Part shown: positions 18,092-27,273 of the stretch, one piece after another | How positions within the stretch are numbered: position 1 is the stretch's first letter | Layout of the letters: each line of letters begins with the position of its first letter | Source of the DNA: CAWAMR01 sp963783095 | GTDB taxonomy: Bacteria; Planctomycetota; Planctomycetia; Gemmatales; Gemmataceae | Reading direction: 5' to 3' | Assembly: GCA_963783095.1 (NCBI GenBank) | Contig: CAWAMR010000008.1 | Location: 248,001-312,000 of the forward strand | Length of the DNA: 64,000 nt | Position numbers and translations under genes: made by a program | Notes under the pieces: model-generated | Database searches by the model: none | The model's input: the letters and a program-made list of their open reading frames with translations, nothing else | Told to the model about the DNA's origin: nothing

Positions 18092-20111
18092 ATGCTGACT
18101 TCTCGCGGCTGGTGGTTCCTGTTTCTCATCCTTCTGCTATCGTTCCTGGGCATCATGATGTCGGGTAGAAGCGATCGCATCGGACCAGTCGTTGCCATTA
18201 TGGGTTTCTCGCTTTTAACCTGGTTTTCGATCGAATGGCTGCTTTTTGCCATTCGCGTTCGCTTCGCGGTTCCGAAACTACGAATCAGCCGGGTTTTGAA
18301 GACGGGTCGCAGGAAGGTGCCGGTCATCTGGGCCGGTCAGGAATTCGACGTCTATGTCGATCTGTATCTGGATTCGCAAGTCAAACTGCCCTACCTCATC
18401 TTTCAAGACCGGCCGCCGACCGGCTGCGATCGCATGGAAGGAATTGACTTCCGCATTACGGCGCTGAAGCGAACACGAACTCGTTGGCGTAAAATATAAG
18501 CTGCGCTGCAACACACCCGGAGAGATTCGCTTTGAAGGTGTCCGCATTCAAATCGCGGACTATCAGGGCTTCTTCTATCATCGCACCTTCGTCCACCAGC
18601 CGAGGTTGTATCCGGTGCTGCCGCCGCTTTCGGATGCGGAAGGCAAGCGACGCAGCACCAAGAGCCAAAACATTCTGCCTCCTCCCGGTGTCGATCGCTG
18701 CCGCAGTCCCGGTGGCGGCAGCGAATTGCACGACCTCCGCGAATATCGGGACGGCGATCCACCCAAGATGATTGCCTGGAAGACTTCTGCCCGGCGCGAC
18801 AAATTGATTGTCAAGGAATACGAAAGCGATATTCCGATCCGCTGCACCCTCTTCCTGGATGCCTCACAATCGGTGCGGATCGGTGTGAGCCGGGAGACGA
18901 TGCTCAATCAGCTAACCATCCTCTCTTCGGCGGTGGCGCAGGCCGCCTTTTCGGATCGCGATCTGGTGGGCCTGACGATCTTCGACGAACATGAAACCGA
19001 TATTTTGCTGCCGAAGCGTAGTAGCCGGCATTTGATGGACCTGCTCAATCATCTTGCCAAGGCCGGCCATGCACCGGTTCTCAGCCCGGCACCGGATATT
19101 GACTCGCTGGCGCAACTGGCCACGCCGCTGGCTCACGAACTCTATCCCGACCTCATGAATCGCCGCGCGAACAGCCTGCCCTGGAGCGCGTTTTGGGAAC
19201 CTTTGCTCGATTACAGCAAGGCTCCCTGGGTATTGATTTTCTGCCTTCCAATGTTCTTGCTCCTGGCCTTTGCCGCTGTTTTCGGTGCGGCATTTTGCCT
19301 GGAGGGTGGCAAAAAAGAGAATGCGCAATTCCTCCACGAAAAGTATTGGGAAGCGGCCGATTGGCTGGACGACGCGTATCTGCCAGTATTGATTGTAGTC
19401 CTTGCGACGGGTTTATTCGGCGGACTTTGGTGGCTGGGGCACGGCTTGAGCGGTTTGTTTCCGCCGTGGCTCACGCTTCGCGTCCGTCGAAAAAGGCTCG
19501 CCTCTTTGCTGGCAGCGCTCGACAATGCTCCGCCCGGGACCGAGGCCCGTTTGCTCGACGATGATGTCTATATGGCCGATCGTCTGCAACGATTCCTTTC
19601 GGAACACCATCGCCGCTATCCCGTTGCGCTCTATGACGAGCAAGGCCATTACCTGTTCCGCAGCACTGAAAAAGTGGATATTCTATCGCGAGCTTTGCTG
19701 CGTGCGGTGGCGCATGGGCGCGACAACGAGTTATTCGTCCTTTTGGCTGACCTCATCGAACTCGACGGCGATCTTCGAACTTCTTTTCAAAGCAGTACGT
19801 GTGGCCGTGGGCGACATCACCAGGTCTTGGTCGTCTGTCCCTGGATGCCGGGTGTGCCGATCCTGGATGGTGAAATGACCCCAAAAGCAAGAACCACGGC
19901 AATCCGAAAAGAAGCCAAGCGGCAAAAGTTCCGGGGCATTGAAACCCAACTGTTCGTTCAGACCGTCCTTCGTTACCACGATGCCCACGATCGGCTGCGC
20001 CGAGCCTTTGCCAAAATGGGGGTGCTGGTCATTCGAGCGCAGCAACAGGATTCGGTCCGCCTCATTTTGAATCGTATGGACCGGCTTCGCGGTGTGAGGG
20101 CACGACGATGA
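18092..20111 (+). CDS. Large DUF58 membrane protein (one frameshift)
   Basis: Two N-terminal membrane helices (GWWFLFLILLLSFLGIMM and AIMGFSLLTWFSIEWLLF), a beta-rich extracytoplasmic domain, then the DUF58 signature (GSELHDLREYRDGDPPKMIA and KTSARRDKLIVKEYE) and a VWA-like MIDAS (FLDASQSV). Further membrane segments follow around 19220-19290 and 19380-19460. The first frame ends at 18499; the protein continues in another frame (LVGVKYKLRCNTPGEIRFEG) after an indel near 18470, giving about 672 residues. The extra length compared with the usual 300-450 comes from the inserted membrane segments and C-terminal region. The stop overlaps the next start (ATGA). Confidence 0.85.
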
Positions 20112-20989
20112 GCAAAGACTCCGACTCGATCGATGAACCCGCATTCAGCGAATTGATTCAAAAACCGGCGATCAAGACCTACATGGTCGTCGGCTTTCTG
20201 GCACTATTCCTCTACTATCTGCTCATGATGGATCGAACCGGAGCGATGGGGGCACTGCTTACCGTGCTGGTCGCGATTCCCGGTTTGTTGGGATGGGGGG
20301 TCATTTCACCGGCGTTGTTTTTGATCCTCAACACCTACCTGCTCTACGACCCCAACTTTGCACGTCTGATGTATGGCGTCGGTTTGTATCGTTATGCCGG
20401 CAGAAGTTACTACGACTATGGTTACGATGACTATGTTTTACGTAGTCTCTACAGTTTTGATATTCAAGATTTCGTCTTGACGTTGGCTGTCATGGCCTAC
20501 CTGATGGCGCAATATCGACTTCTTAGTTTGATGCGATCCGGACTGCCATACGATCCAGCGCCGTTGCGAAAGGGACAGGGCGATCCGCCCCAACTGCGGC
20601 GGCCTGCGGTGCATTTCACCGACCGCGAACTGGGACGGATGCTCGCACTGGGCGGAGTGTCGGTTGTGGTTGGCCAAATTTGTTGGTGGATACTCACAGC
20701 GCTGGACGTGGAACGGCGATTTTCATTAACCTGGGGATTCGATCCGCAAGAATGGGGCAAGGCTCTTTTGTTCCTATGGATCATTGGCAGTTCTCTGCTC
20801 ATCGCATCGTCGGTGTTCTACTATATCCGCCTAAATTGGATGAGTCCGACGGAGGCCAGGCTCATCGTCCAGGATGCCTTCTGGCAGGAAACGAGTCGAG
20901 AGCAGGAACGCATTTATCGCTGGCGGCGCTGGTATGGAGAACGACAGGCAAAACGAGCGGCCAAACCGCAGAAGCTCAAGGGAGGTTGA
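20108..20989 (+). CDS. Multi-pass membrane protein of the MoxR operon
   Basis: 293 residues with about six predicted membrane segments (for example TYMVVGFLALFLYYLLMM, LLTVLVAIPGLLGWGVI, FVLTLAVMAYLMAQYRLL, LFLWIIGSSLLIASSVFYY). A Tyr/Gly/Asp-rich loop (YYDYGYDDYV) lies near residue 105. The C-terminus is basic and cytoplasmic. No recognised family beyond its position at the end of the MoxR/DUF58 operon, to which it is coupled by overlap. Probably a membrane anchor or partner of the DUF58 protein. Confidence 0.72.
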   Translation: MSKDSDSIDEPAFSELIQKPAIKTYMVVGFLALFLYYLLMMDRTGAMGALLTVLVAIPGLLGWGVISPALFLILNTYLLYDPNFARLMYGVGLYRYAGRSYYDYGYDDYVLRSLYSFDIQDFVLTLAVMAYLMAQYRLLSLMRSGLPYDPAPLRKGQGDPPQLRRPAVHFTDRELGRMLALGGVSVVVGQICWWILTALDVERRFSLTWGFDPQEWGKALLFLWIIGSSLLIASSVFYYIRLNWMSPTEARLIVQDAFWQETSREQERIYRWRRWYGERQAKRAAKPQKLKGG

Positions 20990-20991
20990 CC

Positions 20992-21282
20992 ATGATGTAC
21001 TGGGTGCGCGAGATCGTGGGCTGGCTATTCATTGTGCTGGGACTCATCACCTTTTGGGTGGTTTACTCGTCGCTATTGTCGCAGCATAAATTCTTCGAAG
21101 CCGGCCCGATGACCTTGATTGGGATCTTCTTGTTTCGCGGGGGAATTCACTTATTGAAAGTGGCGGTTGCTGCGCATATGCCAGCAAGCCGAGCTTCGTC
21201 GCCCCAGGCCGCTGGCAACGCGGAACAAGTGATTTTTGGTAACATCGGGCTGAAAGCCTGGAGGATATCAGCCCAGGGCTAG
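20992..21282 (+). CDS. Small two-helix membrane protein
   Basis: 96 residues starting at the ATG at 20992 with GGGAGG 6-11 bp upstream; a second ATG follows directly. Two membrane helices: EIVGWLFIVLGLITFWVVY and GPMTLIGIFLFRGGIHLLKV. It follows the previous gene by two bases, so it closes the operon. The last residues (GLKAWRISAQG) are encoded by a sequence sharing ATCAGCCCAGGGC with the repeat at 41238, so the original C-terminus may have been altered by a repeat. The stop overlaps the convergent usp gene by four bases. Confidence 0.65.
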   Translation: MMYWVREIVGWLFIVLGLITFWVVYSSLLSQHKFFEAGPMTLIGIFLFRGGIHLLKVAVAAHMPASRASSPQAAGNAEQVIFGNIGLKAWRISAQG

Positions 21283-21737
21283 CGTAGCGCCGCACTGGGA
21301 GTTGCGAGCAACTCGACGTGGGGCCGTTCGACGGCCGGCACTCCCTTGGGCAATTTCACTACCAGAACGGAACAGTGAGCATCGCGCAGCACTTTCTCCG
21401 CGACGCTTCCCATCAGGAGGCGTTCAACACCGGTGCGGCCATGAGTGCCCATCACGATCAAATCCATGAAGGCATCCGCTGCGTACCGGACAAGTTCCGT
21501 GGCGGGGTCGCCTTCCAGGAAGACATGGTGAACGGGGATTTTCGGATTGGATGGACGAATCTGTTCGAGCTGATTGCGCCAGTACCGTCGATCGCCCGAT
21601 TCGACTCCGGGCGTGTAAACGTAAGCCATCGTCAGGCTGGCCCCATGGTTCTCCGCCAGTGCTACCGCGTGGAAATACGCCTGGTTGGAGTAGGATGAAA
21701 AGTCGGTTGAGTAGAGAATTTTCCGAACCTGAAACAT
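21279..21737 (-). CDS. Universal stress protein (UspA family)
   Basis: 152 residues. The ATP-binding Usp pattern G-2x-G-9x-G-S is seen as GTHGRTGVERLLMGSVAEKV, and strand 1 is KILYSTDFSSYSNQAY. Of normal length for a single-domain Usp. These proteins bind ATP and help survival under stress; the direct target is unknown. It converges with the MoxR operon. The 199 bp upstream (21738-21936) hold no gene I can support. Confidence 0.9.
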   Translation of the reverse strand: MFQVRKILYSTDFSSYSNQAYFHAVALAENHGASLTMAYVYTPGVESGDRRYWRNQLEQIRPSNPKIPVHHVFLEGDPATELVRYAADAFMDLIVMGTHGRTGVERLLMGSVAEKVLRDAHCSVLVVKLPKGVPAVERPHVELLATPSAALR

Positions 21738-21936
21738 ACGGAGTCCCTCGCCGCTGTTACAGCCCGTCAGAGGTCAGGTTGGGATAAAGATGATCCCGCG
21801 AACCGACAACCATGACGGTCTGCTTCCATGAAATACTCTGTTCCCGTAGCGGATCACTCAGATCGTGCGCTCATTGTACCACGCCATTGAGCGCTGTGCA
21901 AACATCCGCATTGAGAGATTTTTTGAACCCTTTGTC

Positions 21937-23748
21937 TTACGCCACGGCTGGTTCCGGCATCAGCGCGGTGACTCGGTCCCAGAATTGTTCCAGAATGGGT
22001 AACGTATCTCGGGAAATGGTGTCCTGGGCATAGGCAAGCCGGGCAACCAGCACCGCTAAACGATGAGCATCGTTGCCGAGTGAAGCGAACATGCTGGATA
22101 GCCGAGAGGCAAATTCCAGCGCGGTTTCGCTGGGTAGGCAAGGGTGATTGCGGTCGTTGGCCCATGCTTCAAGGGCTGCAAAGCTATATTGGATCAACTC
22201 TTCAATCGGCCTGCCCGCCGCAGAGCCGTCGGCAAACGGATTGGTGAAGGAGTGAAAGGGTCGTTTGGGAATAACGCGAGCCACGACTTCATCCTCTCGT
22301 TGTGTGCCCTCTTTGCGCCGACCGAAGAGAAAGGCGAACCAGCCGTTGAGGATTGCGAGCCAGTTTTTGGCCCAGTCCGTGAAGTTCGCAAAGTATTGCA
22401 ACCCCCAGCGGAACAGGATAAATAAGACGGCCAACCCGAGCAGAATGAAGACCACCCATTTCAGAAAGCCCACCACTTTTTCGAGCATCCCACCGAGCCG
22501 GGTCTCGGGAAAACGCCGATCGCCGCGTTCGGAACCCGATTTGGAATCGGCTTGCTTGCCGTCTTCGGTTTTTGACCCCGAACCGCGTTCTGAATCTTTG
22601 TCCTCACCCGATTTCTTGTCTCCAGGCTCACCCTTGTTGTCATCTCCCGACTTGCCGTTCTCGGATTTGCCACCGCTTTTGCCGTTCTCCCTGTCGCCGC
22701 TTCCCTTCTTACCATCACCATCTCCTTTCCCTCCCGGCTCCCCATTTTTTGCGGTCGCTTGACCCTTTCCGGGATTGGATTGGTTGCCGCCTCGGCCGTC
22801 TCCTTTACCGGGTGTTCCATCGCGAAACAGCGCATTTTTGGACGCCTTCCGATCGGGTGAACCAATGCGATCCAGATTCCAGATGGGAGTTTCGGAATAA
22901 GGACGCGGCAACAGAGCTGCAACCAGCAAGAATCCGGCGATCAATACACTCCCCATGCCAAGCCAGGTTCCCGTCATGACGACGGGCATTTTCACGCCGC
23001 GCTGCCGTAAATAACGGCGCAGGCCGAGGAAACTGGTGGTCAGTAGCAGTCCGAGACCGCAACCCACATAGCAAGCGGCCAGAGTAAAGGCAAAACTTCG
23101 GCGCGACGCATCATCGGAAGGAATCAAGGACTGTCCCAAGCCGAAGATCGGCAGCGCTGCCAGCGAAAAGTAGACAACCGTCACTCCGGGAGTGTGAGGC
23201 TGCTTGGCCCGCCGATCGCGGTACCGTTGATACCGCTCCCAGAATCCGCCGCGTGCCTTGCCGCGTTTAGGCTCCGGAAGCGTTTTGTCGGAACTATCGG
23301 AACGCGGCTCCATGCCCGAAGCGACGAGCAAGCCTTTGCTGGCCGAAATGCGATTCTCGTCGATAAAAGTGCAATCCCACGTCAGTTTGTTGGCACACCA
23401 CCAGACTACCCCCATTAGCACCAGATTGATGATGGGAGCGAAGGGTGCCATGCTGCTATCGCGGGGATACTCGATAAACGCCATAAGCGCAAGCCAACAG
23501 ACGACCGCCAAGGCCAAACCATAAGCCATGGCCCGGCCCGCATCGACCTGAATGGCGACCCGCGCTACCAGAACGATGCCGATCACGAAAAAGAACAGTG
23601 TCCAGAGAAGTCGGCCCTCGTACTTCCCGCCGTAGAGAATTTCGACCAGGAAAAAGACCAAACTCCCGACCAGCCCGACGATGAGGACAGGACTGATCGA
23701 GGTCACGATAAAATCGGTGAAATTGGGACCGTCGTCGGAGGCAGCCAT
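21937..23748 (-). CDS. Membrane protein with low-complexity linker and DUF4129-like C-terminus
   Basis: 603 residues from the ATG at 23748 (MAASDDGPNF; a GTG start 45 bp further upstream is less likely). Front part: about seven membrane helices. Then a long Gly/Lys/Asp/Glu/Ser-rich linker of roughly 110 residues (22490-22830), one more helix (WVVFILLGLAVLFILFRWGL), and a cytoplasmic C-terminal domain with the DUF4129 look (RPIEELIQYSFAALEAWA, RPFHSFTNPFADG, ETALEFASRLSSM). DUF4129 domains occur at the end of transglutaminase-like and MoxR-linked membrane proteins. It lies on the opposite strand between two DUF58 gene groups. Confidence 0.78.
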   Translation of the reverse strand: MAASDDGPNFTDFIVTSISPVLIVGLVGSLVFFLVEILYGGKYEGRLLWTLFFFVIGIVLVARVAIQVDAGRAMAYGLALAVVCWLALMAFIEYPRDSSMAPFAPIINLVLMGVVWWCANKLTWDCTFIDENRISASKGLLVASGMEPRSDSSDKTLPEPKRGKARGGFWERYQRYRDRRAKQPHTPGVTVVYFSLAALPIFGLGQSLIPSDDASRRSFAFTLAACYVGCGLGLLLTTSFLGLRRYLRQRGVKMPVVMTGTWLGMGSVLIAGFLLVAALLPRPYSETPIWNLDRIGSPDRKASKNALFRDGTPGKGDGRGGNQSNPGKGQATAKNGEPGGKGDGDGKKGSGDRENGKSGGKSENGKSGDDNKGEPGDKKSGEDKDSERGSGSKTEDGKQADSKSGSERGDRRFPETRLGGMLEKVVGFLKWVVFILLGLAVLFILFRWGLQYFANFTDWAKNWLAILNGWFAFLFGRRKEGTQREDEVVARVIPKRPFHSFTNPFADGSAAGRPIEELIQYSFAALEAWANDRNHPCLPSETALEFASRLSSMFASLGNDAHRLAVLVARLAYAQDTISRDTLPILEQFWDRVTALMPEPAVA

Positions 23749-23979
23749 CGAATTCCGCCTCGGTTCGCCTGGATAGTTCGGAAAAGTGTACACAATTGTA
23801 TTCTTGAGCCGATGGGCGGATTTTACAAGTGCTTGGATGCGGATTTAGAATTGAACTCGATCACGTGCTGCGGCCCATAAGTCATCGCGCCATTGCCGCA
23901 AACTCAACAACGGCACAATTCTTGCGGCTTCTTTATTAACGACACTTTTTTCATCCTCCCTTCGATCGCGAAAACTGCA

Positions 23980-24414
23980 ATGAATCCTCGAAGATCCGAC
24001 ACCGATTCGTACAAGGTCTTGGTAGTAGACGATAACCGCGATGTTGCAGACACCTTCGCCGTAGTCGTGCAAATGTGGGGCTATGCGGTACGAACGGCCT
24101 ATAGCGGGTTCCAAGGATTGAAAGTCACCAATGAATGGGAACCCGATTGCCTGTTCCTCGACATTTCAATGCCTTCCATGGATGGCTACACGGTTGCTCA
24201 ACGAATCCGACAGCAACCCCCGATAAAGAAAGTCACTTTGATCGCACTATCGGCTTGCTGCGATGATGCACATCGCCAAAAGTTGCTGGATTCGGGATTC
24301 GACCACTGTATGATCAAGCCGGCAGACCCCAACGAGATCAAAAAAATCCTCGCCAAGCTGGACCATGCCAAACAAAACATCTCTCATGCCACAGACACCC
24401 TTGAGCATGGGTAG
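23980..24414 (+). CDS. Stand-alone CheY-like response regulator receiver
   Basis: 144 residues from ATG 23980. Receiver-domain residues are complete: acidic pair in VLVVDDNRD, phospho-acceptor Asp in CLFLDISMPSMDGY, Thr/Ser switch in LIALSACC, and the conserved Lys in CMIKPAD. No output domain follows, only a short tail. It would transmit phosphorylation from an unseen histidine kinase. No kinase gene is adjacent. Confidence 0.9.
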   Translation: MNPRRSDTDSYKVLVVDDNRDVADTFAVVVQMWGYAVRTAYSGFQGLKVTNEWEPDCLFLDISMPSMDGYTVAQRIRQQPPIKKVTLIALSACCDDAHRQKLLDSGFDHCMIKPADPNEIKKILAKLDHAKQNISHATDTLEHG

Positions 24415-24536
24415 GACATCGCAGAAAAATCCCCTCGCACCTGCCCTGAAGTAGGGCGGAACGACTACAATGATAACTTACGCCCGTATCCGCGTGGGGC
24501 CGGTGTCCGCAGTTCGGATTTCGGAGAAGAATCTAC

Positions 24537-24855
24537 GTGCTGAAAACTCCTCTGGGTCGATTTCGCGTGATCGGCCATATCGAAGCTGTCTCGTTTCTGG
24601 TGCTTTTGTGCATCGCGATGCCGTTAAAATACCTTGCAGATCTGCCGGTAGCCGTGTTGATCGTCGGTTCGATTCATGGTGCGCTTTTTTCTGCTCTACA
24701 TTCTTGCGATAGTGAATGTCAGTGTGGCGAGTCCATGGCCAATCGGGCGAGTCATGGGTGCGTTGGCAGCGGCCGTGCTTCCCTTTGGCCCTTTCGTTTT
24801 TGATTACTGGCTGCAACCCTCAGTTCCATGTTCCAAGTTCCAAGCTCCAAGTTAA
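24537..24855 (+). CDS. DUF3817 membrane protein (frameshifted)
   Basis: Start is a GTG at 24537 preceded by GGAGAAG. The protein reads GRFRVIGHIEAVSFLVLLCI then IHGAL, which is the DUF3817 pattern of small integral membrane proteins. At a TTTTTT run near 24685-24690 the frame is lost; with one T fewer it continues FLLYILAIVNVSVASPWP, AAAVLPFGPFVFDYWL and stops at 24853-24855, about 105 residues with three membrane helices. The last residues (CSKFQAPS) are encoded inside the heptamer repeat that follows. Function unknown. Confidence 0.75.
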
Positions 24856-24923
24856 AAACCATCGATTCTTCGGGTTTTACAACTTGAAACTTGAAACTTG
24901 GAACTTGGAACCTGGAACTCGGA
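24824..24923. repeat. Heptamer array with inverted copy (TTCCAAG)
   Basis: 24824-24851 holds about four heptamers of the form TTCCAAG; 24882-24923 holds about six heptamers of the complementary form ACTTGGA with small changes. The two blocks can pair as a hairpin with a loop of about 30 bases. The second block ends directly before the start codon of the DUF58 gene at 24925. Confidence 0.85.
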
Positions 24924-24924
24924 A

Positions 24925-26298
24925 ATGCGCATCTGGTTCATTGTCATCGCTACCCTATTTGCTGCGCTGGCGCTGCAAGCGGGGCTGTTGGCATTCGCCA
25001 TGTATGCACTTCTGGGTATTCTTCTGCTGAGTCGATATTTCTCGCGCACCTGGGTCGCCGGCTTGACAGTGACCCGAGATACCAGGGCCGCGGAGCCGGC
25101 GGAAATCGGCGATGTCGTCGAAGTGAGTTTGACCGTCACCAATAACGGATCGATCACGGTCGTCTGGGTGTTGATTGAGGATCTGCTTCCTAAATATGCC
25201 CTGAATCAGAAACCCGCCCGCCTGGATGTCAAAGGCAAACGACTCAAGATTGTCCGGCTGGGTGCAGGAAAATCGACGAAACTGAAATACTCGATGATTT
25301 GCAGGATGCGCGGATATTACCAGATCGGTCCAACGCTTCTCGAAACCGGCGACCTCTTCGGACTGCATCGCCGTCACCGTGTCGCCACCATGCCCATCTT
25401 CCTGCTCGTCTATCCCAGGGTCATGCCGTTGCCGAAATACGATTTTGTCTCGCAACGTCCCCTCGGTGAAATCACGATGGCGCATCGACTATTTGAAGAT
25501 CCGACCCGTAATTCCGGCGTGCGACCCTATCAGGTCGGCGACCCCTTGCAGAGAGTTCACTGGCGTGCGACGGCCCGGACCGGGGAGTTGCAATGTCGCG
25601 TTTTTGAGCCGACCTCGCTGGCCGGCGCGACCATCTTGCTCGATTTCCATCGAGCCGGCTATCACCAGCGCGGCGAGCCCTACCGGTCGGAACTGGGCAT
25701 TACCACAGCGGTATCCCTGGCGTATGCCGTGTCGATCTTGAATCAACAGCTTGGTCTGGTAAGCAATGGCCGCGATGCAGCCGACCGCGTTCGGCTCGAT
25801 GTTCATATCCAGCGCGGCACCGATCGGGAGCAGCCTGGCTTCCAAACCCGCGACGAAGCAAGGGCAAGCGGAGAAGTGCTCGAAGAAAGCACCCGTCTAC
25901 GACCGGTGCTGGTGGAGACTCGACGCGGAATAGAGCAATTTCAGCGCATCCGTGAATCGTTGGCTCGACTCGAATTGACGGATGGGCTTACCTTTGCTCA
26001 ACTGGTAGTCGAGATGATGCCCCGTTTGCCGCGCGATGCGACGGTGATTGCCGTGTTGGCAATGGTACCCGTTGAAACTTCAAGTGTGTTGGGAATGCTT
26101 CGCCGGCAAGGCTTCGCGGTGACGGCGATTCTGCTAGGGCTGGACGAAAACGATGGGTCGCAGGCACACGGTCGATTGCTTGCCGAAGGGGTGCGCGACG
26201 TTCGCCACGTCAACAGCGAAGAAGAGTTGATGGGTCTAAGCCGTCAAACGCCCCAGGCGGGGGTTGTGCCTTATTCGGTGTCGCTGGATTTGGCGTGA
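24925..26298 (+). CDS. DUF58 protein with N-terminal membrane hairpin
   Basis: 457 residues. Two membrane helices (FIVIATLFAALALQAGLLAF and MYALLGILLLSRYF), a beta-sandwich domain (EVSLTVTNNGSITVVWVLIE), and the DUF58 signature (PYQVGDPLQRVHWRATARTG). The VWA-like part is degenerate: the MIDAS position reads LLDFHRAG instead of DxSxS, so metal-dependent binding may be lost. I start at ATG 24925, just after the repeat, because upstream codons are repeat-derived. It is the third DUF58 gene of the window and stands alone, without an adjacent MoxR. Confidence 0.87.
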   Translation: MRIWFIVIATLFAALALQAGLLAFAMYALLGILLLSRYFSRTWVAGLTVTRDTRAAEPAEIGDVVEVSLTVTNNGSITVVWVLIEDLLPKYALNQKPARLDVKGKRLKIVRLGAGKSTKLKYSMICRMRGYYQIGPTLLETGDLFGLHRRHRVATMPIFLLVYPRVMPLPKYDFVSQRPLGEITMAHRLFEDPTRNSGVRPYQVGDPLQRVHWRATARTGELQCRVFEPTSLAGATILLDFHRAGYHQRGEPYRSELGITTAVSLAYAVSILNQQLGLVSNGRDAADRVRLDVHIQRGTDREQPGFQTRDEARASGEVLEESTRLRPVLVETRRGIEQFQRIRESLARLELTDGLTFAQLVVEMMPRLPRDATVIAVLAMVPVETSSVLGMLRRQGFAVTAILLGLDENDGSQAHGRLLAEGVRDVRHVNSEEELMGLSRQTPQAGVVPYSVSLDLA

Positions 26299-26362
26299 AT
26301 CGCTCTGTGCGATAGGTTTCGGGGAGAACTCAAAGAGACTTTTCAGCTGACTGGGGGAGGCT

Positions 26363-26728
26363 ATGGAGAACGCAACGATGGGCAAGGTCGTGGTGACAGC
26401 TCGCCTGGAGAATTTGGAAGACGTGTATAAGGTTTCGCAAGGTACTTTGCCCACCGAGCAAGTGCGTACCGCAGAAGTAACCGACGCCTTGATCGATACA
26501 GGAGCTACTGGGCTCCTTGTCCCGCGAAGTTTGATCGCTCAGCTCGGGCTGTCCCTATTGCGAACCCGGCCTGCACGTACGATTGCGCAGTTTGAATCGC
26601 CCGCGTGGCCCATCATAGAGAAATCGGCAGCTGGCAAGCAAATCGCGACCCAGCAGTGCCTGACAGTTGAGCATTCCAAGGTCCAGATCGAGAATCAGAA
26701 CATCGGCGAGGACCAGGTCAAGGGCTGA
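26363..26728 (+). CDS. Retropepsin-like aspartic protease, 3'-truncated
   Basis: Residues 1 to about 73 look like a clan AA (retropepsin-like) protein: MGKVVVTARLENLEDVYKV, then the DTGA motif in DALIDTGATGLLVPRSLIAQ. After about 26580 the frame runs antisense through the 3' end of the gene on the other strand and loses similarity to the family, so the second half of the fold is missing. Start ATG 26363, with GGGGGAGG upstream. The gene was probably cut by a rearrangement that put it next to the convergent gene. Cytoplasmic, no signal peptide. Confidence 0.55.
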   Translation: MENATMGKVVVTARLENLEDVYKVSQGTLPTEQVRTAEVTDALIDTGATGLLVPRSLIAQLGLSLLRTRPARTIAQFESPAWPIIEKSAAGKQIATQQCLTVEHSKVQIENQNIGEDQVKG

Positions 26729-27025
26729 GTTTCCTGATGGATGGCGAACGATCAAATTCGCATCGTGGGACGGCGAAAACACGATTCCTCCCAGGGTGGG
26801 CACGTTGACCATGGAGATGCCCCCATACGACAATCCCAACTGGCGGATCAATGATGAATCGAGACAACTGCCGTCTGCTCCGGTATCAATCAACGCCAGG
26901 CACTGAATGGGAGCCGGAATCGGACGCCCGGCACGTCGGGCGGCGCGGATTTCGGCGTTGCTCCAACCTACTTCCACTTCCACGATCGGCCCATCCGCTG
27001 CAAATGGCGAAACTAGGCTGGGCAC
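26555..27025 (-). CDS. Retropepsin-like aspartic protease family protein
   Basis: 156 residues with the single DTGA motif (CLALIDTGADGSCLDSSL), the flap region and a second conserved stretch MLNCQALLGRDLL that fits the family's ILGRD-type motif near the C-terminus. No signal peptide or membrane helix. Single-domain members would act as dimers. It follows the small gene at 27013-27273 with a 13-bp overlap, so the two are co-translated. Targets are unknown. Confidence 0.75.
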   Translation of the reverse strand: MPSLVSPFAADGPIVEVEVGWSNAEIRAARRAGRPIPAPIQCLALIDTGADGSCLDSSLIRQLGLSYGGISMVNVPTLGGIVFSPSHDANLIVRHPSGNSALDLVLADVLILDLDLGMLNCQALLGRDLLASCRFLYDGPRGRFKLRNRTCRPGSQ

Positions 27026-27273
27026 GACGTACTCACTTTCCGGGAGTCAATCAGGCAAAACCTCTCAGGATCGCGCTTGTCTATTTTCACGACGGCAATA
27101 TCTTCCAACCCGAACCGATCGCGGCCTGCCCACAGGGCCTCGCGCTGCGTATCCCAAATACTTATGATTTCATTTCCTTTGATGAGCGCATAACGCCCCG
27201 CATGTCCTTCGGCCAAGAGACGCGCAACTTCACGGCGATAGGTTGCAGCTTCAGTTTCGAGCGGCATGTCCAA
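27013..27273 (-). CDS. DUF5678-like small protein
   Basis: 86 residues: an N-terminal helix (ETEAATYRREVARLLAEGHA), then GRYALIKGNEIISIWDTQRE and a basic end. This matches the DUF5678-type proteins often encoded just ahead of retropepsin-like genes in planctomycetes and cyanobacteria. It overlaps the downstream protease-like gene. Possible role is substrate or partner of the protease; this is inference from coupling. Confidence 0.7.
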   Translation of the reverse strand: MDMPLETEAATYRREVARLLAEGHAGRYALIKGNEIISIWDTQREALWAGRDRFGLEDIAVVKIDKRDPERFCLIDSRKVSTSCPA

